Assembly (NCBI GenBank): GCA_021464415.1
Contig: CM038469.1
Coordinates: forward strand, 31,130,087 to 31,194,086
DNA: 64,000 nt
Direction of reading: 5' to 3'
Source of the DNA: Lonicera japonica
Taxonomy: Eukaryota > Streptophyta > Magnoliopsida > Dipsacales > Caprifoliaceae
The position numbers and the translations under genes are program-made. This document shows positions 1-12,016 of this stretch, in pieces; within the stretch, counting starts at the first letter, position 1; each line of letters begins with the position of its first letter. The notes under the pieces were generated by a model. The model saw nothing but the letters and a program-made list of their open reading frames with translations. It ran no database searches and was not told the origin of the DNA.

Positions 1-1
1 T

Positions 2-76
2 TCTTCACCAAGAAGGTTAGAGCAACGTATTGTAAAGAAGGGGAGAAGATCTAGGCATGTTTCTAAAGGGGATGAG
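2..76 (+). CDS. possible 3' end of an upstream gene (partial)
   Basis: The window opens inside a reading frame (frame 2) that runs about 25 codons to a TAG at 74-76. It encodes a strongly basic tail rich in Arg and Lys, which would suit a C-terminus. There is too little to identify, and a 25-codon open stretch can occur by chance. Nothing coding is visible after it until the foldback element at 487. Confidence 0.2.
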
Positions 77-477
77 TAGATTGGGAATGGTTTGGGTAAA
101 TATTTGGAAAATTGGGGTAGTTTGCGTAAATATTCAAAAAATCGGGAACGGTTTATGCAACTCGTTATAACATAATCTAACGAATGGACCTAATTGATAA
201 CATTTAAAAAAAATAATAAAAAATAAAATCATTCCCGTAATTAATCAAGTAAAAAAAAATTCGACTACCTAAGTGCATATAGAGTTAAAATACGTTGATA
301 TTTTTAATCATTTAACCTTTAAACGATTTAATTTATATGTTTTTTTAAATTCAAATCACATGGCATATGATGTGCAACAAAATAGTGTATACCATAAGCT
401 TTAACATCAAGTCTGACTCATAGACATCTCCAACTATAGTAAAACCTGTGAACTGACAAAGCTTAGCCAAACTAAAA
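77..477. other. AT-rich spacer, nothing recognised
   Basis: No ORF, RNA or repeat boundary can be supported here. The right edge is the target-site duplication of the Mutator-like foldback element. Confidence 0.5.
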
Positions 478-486
478 TAAAACTTA

Positions 487-1447
487 GAGTAAATGACACC
501 AAAAGCCCTCAAACTATGTCCTAAGTTTCAATTAAACCCCTATACTCAATTTTGTGTTAATTGAGACCTTAAACTATTCAAATTGAACACTAATGGCCCT
601 TCTATCCGAATCATCCGTTAAATCAAACGGATTGATGAATTTTTTGGCCATTAATAAAGTTAATTGGAAAAATATGGAAGAAAAATAGAAGAAGAAAGAC
701 AAAGAAGCAAAATAATTTACAAAAATATATGGAACACTTAAGGATTGTTAATGATAATTATTTTGTTAGAATGTCAAGTCAATTATACCTGCCTCCGCCG
801 TCTTACTTCTTCCATCTTTATTTTTTTTTACAAATAACAAAAACCATAACTTAGAAAACCCAAAATAAGAAATTTATGTACATATTATGATAAGTGTATT
901 AATTAAATGAGTTTTATTTCAATGATACATTTATATATATATGGGTTCACATATACACACACACATATATCAAACCCCCCCCCCCCAACCCAATGATCTG
1001 AATTGACAACTCATCCGCACTAATTAATTTGGTCACCTATACATGTGTGTGTATATATGTGAACCCATATATATATATATAAATGTATTATTGAAATAAA
1101 ATCCATTTAATTAGTATACTTATACATGAACAGTCTATTTATATAAATGTATTTATATATGTGTAAATTTGTACATAAATCTCTTATTTTTGGGTTTTCT
1201 AAGTTCTGATTTTCTAAATTATTTTGCTTCTTTCCCTTTCTTCTTCTAATTTTCTTCCCTTTTTTTTCAATTAATTTTATTAATGACCAAAAAACCCATC
1301 AATCCGTTTGATTTAACGGAGGATTTGGACAAAAGGACCATTAGTGTTCAATTTGAATAGTTTAAGGGCTCAATTGATACAAAATTGAGTTTAAGAGCTT
1401 AATTGAAACTTAGGATATAGTTTAAAGGCTTTTGGTGTCATTTACTC
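487..1447. mobile_element. foldback Mutator-like element (non-autonomous MULE)
   Basis: The two ends are inverted copies starting GAGTAAATGACACCAAAAGC. The inverted similarity runs through almost the whole element, including the inner (TA)n and CACACA tracts, to a loop near 960-1030. Perfect 9-bp direct repeats TAAAACTTA flank it (478-486 and 1448-1456), the length typical of Mutator insertions. No transposase is encoded. It ends about 360 bp upstream of the start codon at 1808, so it forms part of that gene's upstream region. If transcribed it could form a long hairpin RNA. Confidence 0.85.
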
Positions 1448-1807
1448 TAAAACTTATCCCTTCTAAATCAAGAGTCCAATTTAATTTTTATATTATTTTA
1501 AGAATATGCATTATTTTGATATAATCAATAACTTAAAATAAAACTTGTGTACATATGGTAATCTTTTAGGGAGATTTGGGCCGGATGTTGATTGTGTTCC
1601 AAAAAAAATGAAAAAATTAATTTCGAAGCATGAAATAGTAAATTTTAACATTGGCAAAGAGGGGGTAGATATTGCTAATAAATGAGACATACATATACAC
1701 ACATATTCCTAAGTAGATAGATAGATCGATAGAAAGAGAAAGAATCTATAAGAAAGAAGGTCACTAGTACAACACAAACCTAACTCTCATTTTCTTCACA
1801 AAAAGTG

Positions 1808-2395
1808 ATGTCGACCACTGGAGCCATTAATGGCCACACCACCCACAACATTACTCTAAATGAAACAGACAACACATCCCTAATTTCCTCTTCTTCATCG
1901 TTCTCTTCAATTTCCTCATCCCACTCAATGTCTTTCCGGGAAAATTATTTCTCGTCCTCCTCCTCCAACTCCTCTCCCGCCACCCCTCTCCGATTCTCGG
2001 GAATCCCATTTTCATGGGAAAAACTCCCCGGGATTCCCAAACACCAAATCCCCAACAAGAAAGACCACCACCACAGCCACTTCCTCCCACTACCCCCAGC
2101 CGGAACTCCAAGAAAATCCGTCCCGAAGGAATTGAATTCATCTGCCGGAAAAAAGCAATTCTCCGGTGACTGCTTCCTGAAGGACCCGTTTTTCGCGGCA
2201 TTTGTGGAGTGCTCAAAGGATGAAAATGACACTATTGGCAACTTTTGGAAGGGATCAAAGGTGACAAGGAGTTTTAGTGATAGATTAGGGTTTGTGAATA
2301 TGTACACTTCTTGCAAGACTTCTTCTGCCGTTTCGGAGTCCATTGTTTATCTTCCGAGGTCCAACCGACGTTCAGTTTCCGGCCGACTCCGTTGA
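1808..2395 (+). CDS. plant protein of unknown function, DUF688-like
   Basis: This is an intronless ORF of 195 residues. I start it at the ATG at 1808; an in-frame GTG lies just before it but is not a plausible plant start. The N-terminal third is very rich in Ser and Thr. Around residues 60-75 there is a conserved-looking block, FSGIPFSWEKLPGIPK, the kind of G-x-P-F-x-W-E-x-x-P-G motif that marks DUF688-type plant proteins. This is followed by a His/Pro-rich stretch, a basic region, and further conserved-looking segments (KDPFFAAFVECSK and RSFSDRLGF). No signal peptide, membrane segment or catalytic motif is visible. The upstream 360 bp contains GATA repeats and a CT-rich leader. Function is unknown. 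The family assignment rests on the single motif and is moderate; that this is a real gene is well supported by composition and low-complexity-poor C-terminal half. Confidence 0.75.
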   Translation: MSTTGAINGHTTHNITLNETDNTSLISSSSSFSSISSSHSMSFRENYFSSSSSNSSPATPLRFSGIPFSWEKLPGIPKHQIPNKKDHHHSHFLPLPPAGTPRKSVPKELNSSAGKKQFSGDCFLKDPFFAAFVECSKDENDTIGNFWKGSKVTRSFSDRLGFVNMYTSCKTSSAVSESIVYLPRSNRRSVSGRLR

Positions 2396-4258
2396 AGGTC
2401 CGGCCAACTTGAGTTATATATATAGATAAGTTTCCTTTTATTTTCTTTTTTAACATTTTTATCCTTGTAAAAGAAGTGGGTTTTGGATATTTTTCTCTCT
2501 TTTTTTTTTTTTTTTTTGTTGGAAATTTTAGACTTGACGCATTATGTTTTATTTATAATTAGCGCTTTAAGGGTTTTATTGGTAAAGCAGTATTGGTTTT
2601 TGTCAAAAAAAAATGTGGGCTACGATCAAATCAATGATGCAATGAAGATGTTGTACATTATGCTTCAATTATATATCATACAGTGCTTCGCCAGTAGCCA
2701 TTGTGATTTGTCAAAATTATTAAATTTTTTCTTGTTTTCATACAGTTGATCGAGTTTTGCACCCTATCAGAATTCCTAAAATTCCACAATTTCGCTATTT
2801 TCATAAGAAATATGGGGTGGAAATGAAAATTGAAGATTAATTAAAACATGGTTGCAAAGTAAAATAGATTGAGTAATGACACACCGGCTAACTAATTTGA
2901 CAAACTTTTATACAACGAAATTTATGTACGTTGAGTACCAAACAACTTTCAATTCATGTTTATCATAATAGTTACATTACAAAAAATTTTGTCAAATTAC
3001 TTTTTCGATGTATTATTAGTTGGTATATATTTTAAAAGAAAATAATGTTAATATTTACTTTAAGGGTGTATATTAATAATTTATTTATAAAAAAAAGTTA
3101 ATAAAGATTGATTAAATAAGATATAAATTTTTATAATTAAAAATTATTTTATTTATTTATAATATAATTAACATGTCACCTTAATATTCTAAGTTACCCT
3201 TTCTCTTTAAAGGAAAGCAATGGCATGGTGCAAATTCAAAGTATTAAAATAAGGTGAAAAATCTAAATATAAGTAAAAATGGAGTCTCAAGTCAAAATTG
3301 TCCTTTTCCATCTTTTTACCTCGATCTTTTTCTTCCTTTTTGTGTTTTTATGTTTTATTGGGAATTGAAGTTCATCAAAATGGTGTATAAGGACAAAGTC
3401 AATTATGTTCCCCCTTGTTTCTTTTTTTTTACTTCCAAAAAATTTTTTTTTAATAAATTGTATTAAATATTACATATTTTTACTAGGGACCGGTGTCAAT
3501 ATGCTTTGTTTTAGTTACCAATTCTGCACTATTTCGTCTTACTTGTAGATATATATATATATATTTTATTATATGGTCCTTTCTGTATTCCATGTGATTC
3601 TTCTTATATATATATATATATATATATTTGTCTCTATGAGTGTAACTTACTTAATCCCATGTGAGAACTAACTAGTAAAAATTGACAAGTATGTATTTTA
3701 TCTTTTCATTTATGTATTTATAATTTTATTTTTCTGTTTCAAATGATTTAAATTACAGTCTATTTCTTTCTTTATTCAAACTTATATAATGGATCAAATT
3801 ATAATAAAGTAATATATATATATATATATATATTATTGGCTTTGATAGATTGTATTAAAATTAATTTAATTTTTTTAAAAAAATATCAAATTAGTGTAAT
3901 TTTTTTAATGATTTAGCTAAAACTTTTATGTTGGAATCGTGCACAATGTGACATTGTATGTATATATGATCATGATGTGCAACAAGTCATAAGAAATTAA
4001 CAGAATCTTATCCCGTGGTGGACAAACTATTATTAGTGGAGCCCACTACTCATTGTTATTTGAAAAGCAGATCGAGTTACATTATTATTATTTTTTTTTG
4101 AAAATATATATATATACATATATATTGCGTAGAAACAAAAATTTTGAACTTCTTGTATAACATTCTATACATGCACTACATGAACGGTAATAAAGTTACT
4201 TATATAAAAGTACAAATTACGATCTAGTCATTAAATTAAACACTTCTATTATTTTCTA
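2396..4258. other. AT-rich intergenic stretch with TA microsatellites
   Basis: Holds the presumed 3' UTR of the gene at 1808 and then AT-rich DNA. The clearest structures are (TA)n runs near 3548-3574, 3605-3629 and 3811-3832. The short ORFs at 2483 and 3254 are poly-Phe or low complexity and are not credible genes. Confidence 0.5.
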
Positions 4259-4793
4259 GGGTAAATTATATTAAACCTTCTTGAACTATATTGAATTTTC
4301 GTGTCACCCCAGCTAAATAAAAATATCTAACAATAAATTTCGTGATCTTTACTCCGTTAACACTGAACCACAAAGTTAGCGAAAAACATTAAAAATTGGT
4401 CAAAAGTGACCCATTGGAATTTTATTTCTCCAAATTGCCCTTCTCCCCTAATTTGATCATACTTCCTCACTATTTCCTACCACCAACACAATTTTCTCTC
4501 ATTTTTCAATAGGTAGTTTTTTTTCTCATCAATTTTAGTTTATCCTACTAATAAATTTTATAGTTAATATATATAACCGTTAACGGCACTTCCACATGGA
4601 CATTTTCATCATCCATCGATTTCCATGAACTACGTTATAATCGCGTGACCCGAATAGGCAAACAAGTTAATTCTAGAAGGTTTATTGTAGATTTTTTTTA
4701 TTTTTATTTTTTTGGTTGTGTGGGGTGGGGTGGGGTGGGGGGAGCATTTGGAAAAAAACTCGTTAATTCAAGGAGGTTTAGTGTAATTTATCC
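4259..4793. mobile_element. foldback Mutator-like MITE
   Basis: The left end GGGTAAATTATATTAAACC is an inverted match to the right end GGATAAATTACACTAAACC. The flanks TATTTTCTA and AATTTTATA match at 7 of 9 positions, consistent with a diverged 9-bp target duplication. The right arm carries a second, internal copy of its terminal block near 4660-4700, followed by a T-rich and GGGGT tract. No coding capacity. Confidence 0.6.
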
Positions 4794-5119
4794 AATTTTA
4801 TATTATCAACATATGTATGATTTGAACGTATTTATTGTAATTTCTAGTATATTGTTTCGAGCAAGATTAAGAATTTAGATACCCAACAAAAATTATCTAC
4901 TTAATTGAAACCTTTTGGAAAAAAAACAGCCGCTCAAATACAAAACGACTGGTTAGCGCCGGTAAATAATATTTTATTAAACTTTGTGAAAGCGTGTCTT
5001 GTCGATACAAAATAATCACTTTGTCAATCAAATAGGTACTAATGCAAAAGAGTGAGTGTGATAACGATAAAATAGGTACTAATCACCTTGGGGATAGTTG
5101 CTCAGGCACAGTGGAGAAG

Positions 5120-5600
5120 GCTACATGTGTTGTAATAAAATAAGTTTTTGGTGACAAATAAAAGATTTTGTCACTAAAATTAAATTTTGTGTCATAATCA
5201 CATTAGTGACAAAATATTTCATTATGATAGTTACTAAAAGCGCGTCAGTAAAAGTTTCCAATGACAAGAAAATGAATTTCATCACAAAATGTTTTTGTCA
5301 GTAAAAGTTTTTACACTACTAAAATTTTGAGGTAAGTTAGTAAAATACCCTTTAGTGACAAAATTTTGAGTTTTGTCACTATTTTTTTGGCTACCGTAAC
5401 TTTTGTGACGAATTATAAAATTCGTCAATAAAGTATAACAATAGGTGACAAAATACAATTTTTTGCCACTAAACAAATACATTATGTGACGAAAATGTGT
5501 TTTTTTACAAATATTTTATCACTAGTAACATAAATTTTGTGATAAAAACACAAATATTTTTGCCACACAAGTTTCGTTATTGAATGAATAAGTTATTGTA
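5120..5600. repeat. CACTA-like subterminal repeat patch
   Basis: About a dozen copies of a 10-mer close to GTGACAAAAT and its reverse complement ATTTTGTCAC alternate through this segment. Such dense, oppositely oriented short motifs are typical of the subterminal regions of En/Spm (CACTA) elements, which bind the element's own regulatory protein. I do not find clean CACTA termini; TTATTGTAGGG near 5593 may be a decayed right end. The segment is probably a non-autonomous or truncated element. Confidence 0.45.
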
Positions 5601-6616
5601 GGGCCAGCTGCTTGAACACTAAATTTATTAAAATAAATTACAAAATTTTCAATGTCTAACTAAGAAAAATAAGTGGCCATGGTAGCAAAATGTGGCACAC
5701 TACCACCAAGTAGAATGGTTCATGTTATTTTGACATATTTCTTTATACATCTTCTTTTCTTTTCTTTTTCCATTTATTTCAATTGTTAGGTAAAGCAACT
5801 TCAGGACCAATAATACAATGAAAATAATGAGTTAAACCTTGACTTGGTGGGCCAGTGGAAAGTAGGAAAAACAGAAGGACCTCTTTGTTTATTCTTTTTT
5901 TTTTCCTCCTTTTTGAACAAAGAAAAAAACAAGGACCTCTTTGTTGACATAGAACATTAAACTAGCCAACTAGGTGAAGTCCACCCTTTGAAGAATTATT
6001 TCATTTTTTTTTCAAACCAAAACATATATAATGCTGCTTTATTTAGTGGGAAAAAAAAACTATGTAATTTGCATTTTCTGAATGGTAGAATTGTGTATAT
6101 ACGTAATATTTGTGAGACTCGTGTTCATATAATTTAAAACCAAAATCAATGATAAAAAAAAATTACACATGAAAAATTTATAATTAATCAAACCCAATCT
6201 CTCATATAAATTATCACATATTTTTAATTACTTGCAACACAAATTGTCTGACATAAATTATCAATATATTTTTAATTACTTGCAATACAATTTGTCTGAC
6301 ATGTCAGAATCTAACTTTGGTTTGAAGATTGGAACTCTGCATTTCTTTTTTCACTTTTTACTCAGAATTCAACTCACTACACTTTTGGAAGGATGGATCT
6401 AAAATTTCTTAGAGTGGACTAATATAAATATTTAACTAAGTTAAATTGGATTAGAGTTAAAAACTTTACATATTATATTCTCGAAAAAATAATTTGGACT
6501 AAGCTACAGTCAATCGGCGGATCGACCTGGAAATGGATCCCCTTGCTTCCGATCAGCGATGGCGACCTTGTCGAAAAATGCAGTAGTAATCAAATGTATA
6601 TCTTTAACAAATTTTA
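5601..6616. other. intergenic, nothing recognised
   Basis: AT-rich sequence with scattered T-tracts. A more GC-rich patch at 6505-6580 is not in an ORF and I cannot assign it. Confidence 0.4.
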
Positions 6617-6927
6617 GGAGCTATTTACATTTTACCCTCCTAAAGTTTCACCACATTTTCACTTTGGTCCATGAAGTTTAATTTTCACCAGTTCTATCCG
6701 TTGTTTATTTTTTGGACCAAAAAATAACACATGTCACTTTGATTTTCAAGCCACGTTAGCTAGACATGCTATTTTTCGTCAAAGAAACAAAATAACAACA
6801 CGTTGGATTTTGGAATAAAGTGACAACGGAATCAAATTTTACATATTAAAATGGCAAAAATGAAACTTCATGGATCGACTAATGAAAATGCGGTCAAACT
6901 TTAAGGGTGTAAATTGTGCATAACTCC
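6617..6927. mobile_element. small foldback MITE
   Basis: The left end GGAGCTATTTACATTTTACC pairs with the reverse complement of the right end, GGAGTTATGCACAATTTACA. Inverted similarity continues inward through the TTCATGGA core. A target-site duplication is not clear. Non-coding. Confidence 0.55.
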
Positions 6928-9634
6928 AAATTAAGAGTTGTAATTAAACCATTTTTGGGGAACAAATTTGTTTTATAGAAAAGATCTATCCCCACCATTA
7001 AACATTTAAACCCATTAATTATGGTAGCAAACAAAACAGCTTCAAGTACATTGGAAATAGATCCAATATTTTTGGTTGGGCCTCACCCACAAACTGCTCC
7101 TTTTTTCAACTTTAATTTTGTGCTGCGTATGATTAAAGTTTTGGTGGACATTTTCATTACCTTTTCTTTTTTCTTTCATTTAATTTTTTAACATGCAGTA
7201 CTAGGAGTGCAGTTGTACGTGATGATTAATGAACAACTCAAGAGGTCCACACACAAGACTTTGTGCCCCAGCAGCTCATCTATCCACATCTCTAATTTAA
7301 TTGCCAAATCTTTTGGATCATATCTTTAAAAATTATTTTTTACATAGTGGTGTACTATTAAAAGCAAGTCAATTAATCAAAAGCAATAATGTATAGAAAT
7401 ATCAAAGTAGCATTGGGGCGAGTAATATATGCTAATTTTAATGAAAATTAGTTGAGTTGGTAAAAATTCAATTATTTTACTCGTAAACTTTAGACTTGAT
7501 TTCCGCTACCAATACTCTCTTTTAATAAATGATCCACAAAAATTACTGTAAGTACTCGTTAAGTAATCTTCTCTCATCTAAACGTACTAAATAAAAAAAA
7601 AGCGTACATGCTAACAATAACAAATTAAATAATAATATGCATTTGAATTATTATAGTACATAGTGCAACTGCCTATACATTGACTCTCCTCCAGGCTCTG
7701 GCTTCCCTGGTCTTCAATATTTTAATATGAAAAAGGTTGTATTAGCATTTTGTGTCGGCTCAATATTGTGTAGTTGAATTTAGCATCTTCTTGATTTTTT
7801 AATGTAATACTGAAAAAAGTATTTAGATCTCAAATTATTGCCAGACATTGTTACGTGTGAGAAAAGTGAAAGTACATGACCATCAAAAACATCACATCTG
7901 CAAAGAAGTTTCCACAAAATAACATAAAGCAAGAATGAACAACACATCCTTCTTCTTTTTTTCCAGAAGGAAATGGTAATAATGTTTTACACAATGGAGA
8001 GTACTCTTTTCGATTAAGTGTTTTTTAGAGTCCCATCTGGTTCATCTTTTAGATACTATTATTATAATTCGTGGATACGGTTAATAAAGTTCATATGTAT
8101 TCTTACCATATGAATCAAATAATGTTAATAAAATCTAGACGTAAATATTTGAGCAGGTTTTGTAAGAGATGTTGTAGAATAGTAATTCTACATAAACATA
8201 AAAAAACTGACGTATCAATGTGTCAATCACTTATTAGTTATAATAAAATGTGATATGATTCTTTTAATCAACACACAATAACTACATTTGATTTGTCAAT
8301 TCTTATGTCAGATTTGTATATCCTTCTAGAATTACTGCTAATTCAAAAGAAGGTGGAAAATTTACTTTATTAGCAAGATGATCTTATTTTATCATCTGCA
8401 TATTGTAAAACTAATTCTAGATACTATGGCATGTATAATCTACGCAAAATACTCAAGAGATTGTATAAAGTTGTTAAAATATAAAAGGTAGATACATTAA
8501 TTTATGAACATATATAATGTGATTTTATACTGTAAAAAATTAATTACTTTGACATATAATTTAAATATATATTATCACGGATGCTCAGATAATGTACGAA
8601 GTATTGTAAAAATGTAATAAAGGATGGTTACTTATGCAAAATAATATAGATATTGTGCTTTTCACGTGAAATAAATAATGTAATCTTATTAACTTTGATA
8701 TAGTAAATAAATTAAGTACAACAAGATACTATAGGTTTTGAAAATTGTTTTAATATGTACATAATATTAGTATACACTGTAAATACTATAAATATATTAA
8801 TTACGAATTAAGCAAAAACATGATATTTTCAATTATTTCTTATATATATATATATATGTGTGCATAGAGTGATAGAGAATATTGTGATGAAAGAAACATA
8901 GATACTGTTTTAGAATTGAAATGAAGTTCTTACAAGAATTCTTGAAACGAGCAACTTTAGACAAAAAGCCTAAATAAAAATCCAATTGTCAAATCCTTTA
9001 TTGTGGTTGCATGCAATTTTAGAATTGGAATGAAATTGATACAAGAATTATTTTTTATTTTTATTTTTTGGGGGCAATTTTTAAAACGAAAAAAGAAATT
9101 AACACGATATTTTACCATGTTAGCAAGTGACCTAGTGTCTAAATTTTGAAATGAAACTGACACGAAATTAAAGTTATATATGGTGTGTTTAATTGTGTCG
9201 TCTAAATAAATGAAAACTTGTTTGTTTGTATTACCTAACAGGTCTATTAAAATACAACAATTATAATCGTACCGTATTAGTTAAAAATAACAAAATTTTG
9301 TGTCATACAATGTTTGTATCATTATGTATTTTTATACATCAATAAAAAAACTACACCAACTAAAAAGACAAATAGCAACCCTTAATTAATTAATCCTTCG
9401 TACAAAAGTCAAAAACCCACCGCCCCGCCCATGCAAAAAAAAGGGGCTGTCCGTAACTAAAAAGACCTATAATAAATTTGTTCAGAAGGTGTTAATGTGT
9501 TATGCATTATTAATAATATGTGAATATATTCCATCTGTCTCAAGACAAGGACTTGTTTTCTTTTCTGGGGGAGATTTTTAATTAAAATGCATATCTTTAT
9601 CTTAAAATATAATAAATATAATAAATCTGATAAT
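6928..9634. other. AT-rich intergenic stretch, one tRNA-like SINE relic
   Basis: No gene is supported. Around 7448-7510 (+) a box-A-like GAGTTGGTAAAAATTC and a box-B-like AGACTTGATTTCC have SINE-like spacing. ORFs at 8071 and 8957 have no recognisable content. A (TA)n run lies near 8840. Confidence 0.35.
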
Positions 9635-9643
9635 TAACAGTAA

Positions 9644-10057
9644 GAGTGAATGAGCCAATTGTTAGCCAAACTTTGTTCATAGTTTCAAGTTACACCTTAA
9701 ACTTTATTTTGTTTTAGTTTGCACTCTAAACTTAAGTAAGTTTTTTTAAGTGTGCAGTTCGTCCATATTCCGTCCAAATTTTAACAAAACTTGTCTAATT
9801 AATTACATAAAGAACATTAAAGTTAGGCTTGTTTTGCAATCTTTATCTCACAATTTTACTGTTTGCAAATTAATTAAACCTTAACATAGTGATTTCACAT
9901 TAATTCAAACCATAAAGTATTTAAATCGTTAGAATTTAAACCTTGGGTAGGTTAAACCTTATAGTACTAACTTTCTAGCACTTTTATTTTGTAAACGATG
10001 TTACTACCAATAGACCCATATGTTTATATTTAAAATTTTAAAAATATATAATGTTGT

Positions 10058-10091
<34 letters not shown>

Positions 10092-10739
10092 GAATATTTG
10101 AACTTTTATAAAAATCGTTTGTTTTGGCATTTTATTGTAATAATGACAAATAACTCCTTTTCTAAATCACACGTAATTTTTTTTATATAGTAGTGAATTA
10201 TTAAGGATGGTAAAATGTCCCAACATGACCCTAATGGGGCAGTAAGATGAGTTTTGGCTTTAAGAATAAAACAAAGAGGGGCATATTCGGGATTTTCAAT
10301 GTAAAATGCCTTAATCGCTTCAGTTCAGACATACCTTTTTCTATAATTAATCCTTTTTATGTCACATGCCATTTGGCACGAACAATACCTAGTATGAGAA
10401 ACAAATATACTAAAAAAATTGATTCAAAAAATATTAATAATTAATTTTATATCACTTCAAGTAACATGAAAATTAAAATTGCAATGATTTAGATATTTCA
10501 AGATTTGAATTGATACGAAATCACTGCTCTAAGGTAAGGTAAAGATTGAAGAACAATCCTAACTTTGATTTCTTTGTGTAAATCACCAAACAAGTTCCGT
10601 TAAGATTTGGACGAAATGTGGACATATTGTGCAATTAAAAATGCTTACTTAAGTTTGGGGTGCAAACTGGAATAAAATAAAATTTAGGGTTCAACTTGAA
10701 ACCATAAGTAAAGTTTGGGGTGAAAATGGTTATTTGTTC
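9644..10739. mobile_element. foldback Mutator-like element
   Basis: Perfect 9-bp direct repeats TAACAGTAA (9635-9643 and 10740-10748) flank long inverted arms. Recognisable arm blocks are the CAAACTTT/AAAGTTTG ends and the GGTTTCAAGTT/AACTTGAAACC block. The middle contains an (ATA)n microsatellite at about 10060-10091 and no transposase. The 65-codon ORF at 10247 lies inside and is not a gene. Same structural class as the element at 487. Confidence 0.75.
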
Positions 10740-10748
10740 TAACAGTAA

Positions 10749-11513
10749 ATATATAAGTTGTACTCTTGCCCAATATTGAGTTAAAATTTTAAAACACGTA
10801 AATATTAAAGTAAGACTGTTAATTTAAAATATATATGCATATTACTCAACACGCGAAAAATATAAATAAAAAAGGGCGCACATAAATTTTATATCTATAT
10901 CTATATTTATATAAAAGTGGTCTAGTCTGACCAAAAAAGATGACCAAATTTTTCGCCTAAAACTTTTTTTGTACTTTTTTTAAAAGTTTGCATGCATGTG
11001 AACATATTAAAAGTATTCATGTAGTTAATGCAGTGAACAAAGTGTAGTCCATGTGTAATTGGCCAAGGTAATTTGAGTATTGTAGCTTTCAAAAAAAAAT
11101 TGCTTGTGAATTTAACTATTAATTGTTGCGGGAATATGTACAGTCGTGCATTAAAAATCAAATTTTAATTTGACTTTTTCTTGTGAAATGGTAATTTGAC
11201 TATTAATTGTTACAGTAATTTGAGTATTGTGGCTTTCCAAAAAAAAATTACTTTTAATGATATATTGTTCTCCGATTTTTTTTCTTTACTTTTTGTGATG
11301 CATGTTGATCTGATTTTTATATTTTTTTATTCAAATTTATTTATAAATGTTCTTTAGTTTATTTTTTGTTTGGAAAATTTTTCGATTTTGATTCTATCTT
11401 TAAGTATTTTAAAAAAAAAAATTGAAATGTTGTTCATATTATTATACATTTAATTTTAATGATGTGAAGATTATTTGATTTGTCAAAGATTGTTTCCATT
11501 GCCAGCAAATATA
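10749..11513. other. AT-rich sequence left of the viral insert
   Basis: Contains a run of TATATCTATATCTATATTTA near 10890, resembling the 5' end of the Helitron-like element at 48212. A short duplication (AATTTGAGTATTGT with TTGCTTGTGAATTT-like text) lies at 11070-11250. No gene. Confidence 0.35.
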
Positions 11514-11612
11514 AATAATTTATACTTTTCCTTAATATTCATTGTAATGCGTGTTTTACTAATTTTAATCTTAAATGAAATTGTCTATCAAATTTTTCAT
11601 AAATAGTTTTAG
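11514..11612. repeat. 99-bp direct repeat, left copy, flanking the viral insert
   Basis: This 99-bp segment recurs in the same orientation at 18929-19027, and by eye the copies are identical. The two copies lie exactly at the two edges of the endogenous caulimovirid. It looks like a duplication of host sequence made when the viral DNA inserted, since the text outside the copies differs. Confidence 0.8.
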
Positions 11613-11625
11613 CCAAATTAATCTA

Positions 11626-11653
11626 GGATCGAGATGTGGAGCAGAGATACATA
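11626..11653 (-). promoter_or_regulatory. degenerate tRNA-Met primer-binding-site-like sequence
   Basis: On the minus strand this reads GTATC, a mismatched block, GC and then TCGATCC. It partly matches the usual tRNA-Met complement TGGTATCAGAGC and its downstream TCGATCC. The position downstream of TATA and AATAAA is where caulimovirids carry the primer site. The match is weak, so this is tentative. Confidence 0.3.
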
Positions 11654-11665
11654 AAACTTCAAACT

Positions 11666-11671
11666 TTTATT
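11666..11671 (-). terminator. viral polyadenylation signal AATAAA
   Basis: AATAAA on the minus strand, about 114 nt downstream of the viral TATA-like box. In caulimovirids the same signal is passed near the start of the pregenomic RNA and used at its end, giving terminal redundancy. Confidence 0.5.
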
Positions 11672-11784
11672 GAAATAAACAAGATTACAAAAGAAAGAAG
11701 AAAGAAGATTACAGAGAACAACAGCGAAGCAGAGAGAAAGAAAAGGAAAAGAAAAAAGATGCCTTCTCAAACCAACATGCCTGG

Positions 11785-11792
11785 TTTAAATA
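11785..11792 (-). promoter_or_regulatory. TATA-like box of the viral pregenomic promoter
   Basis: TATTTAAA on the minus strand in the only long non-coding region of the viral unit, 3' of ORF2. This is the expected place for the pregenomic RNA promoter. It has not been tested. Confidence 0.45.
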
Positions 11793-12016
11793 GAAGGGAA
11801 AAGCAAAACAAACAAAAAGTGCACAGTGAAAGCAAACAGGAAAAGTGCACAGTAAAAGCAAATAGTAATTACAACGCGTGAATACATAGTGAAAGGCAAA
11901 ATAATTGCAAACAGTAAAAGCATAATAATTGCAGTCCTTTGGTGGCGTGTGCTAGATGGGGTGCAGGCGTATATCCAAAGGAACTATTTCTTTAATAAAG
12001 AAGTCTTCAATAATTA

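Noticed and set aside
1851..2343. Two minus-strand ORFs of 121 and 132 codons
   Set aside because: They lie antisense to the gene at 1808-2395; their content follows from the plus-strand Ser-rich coding and has no family features.
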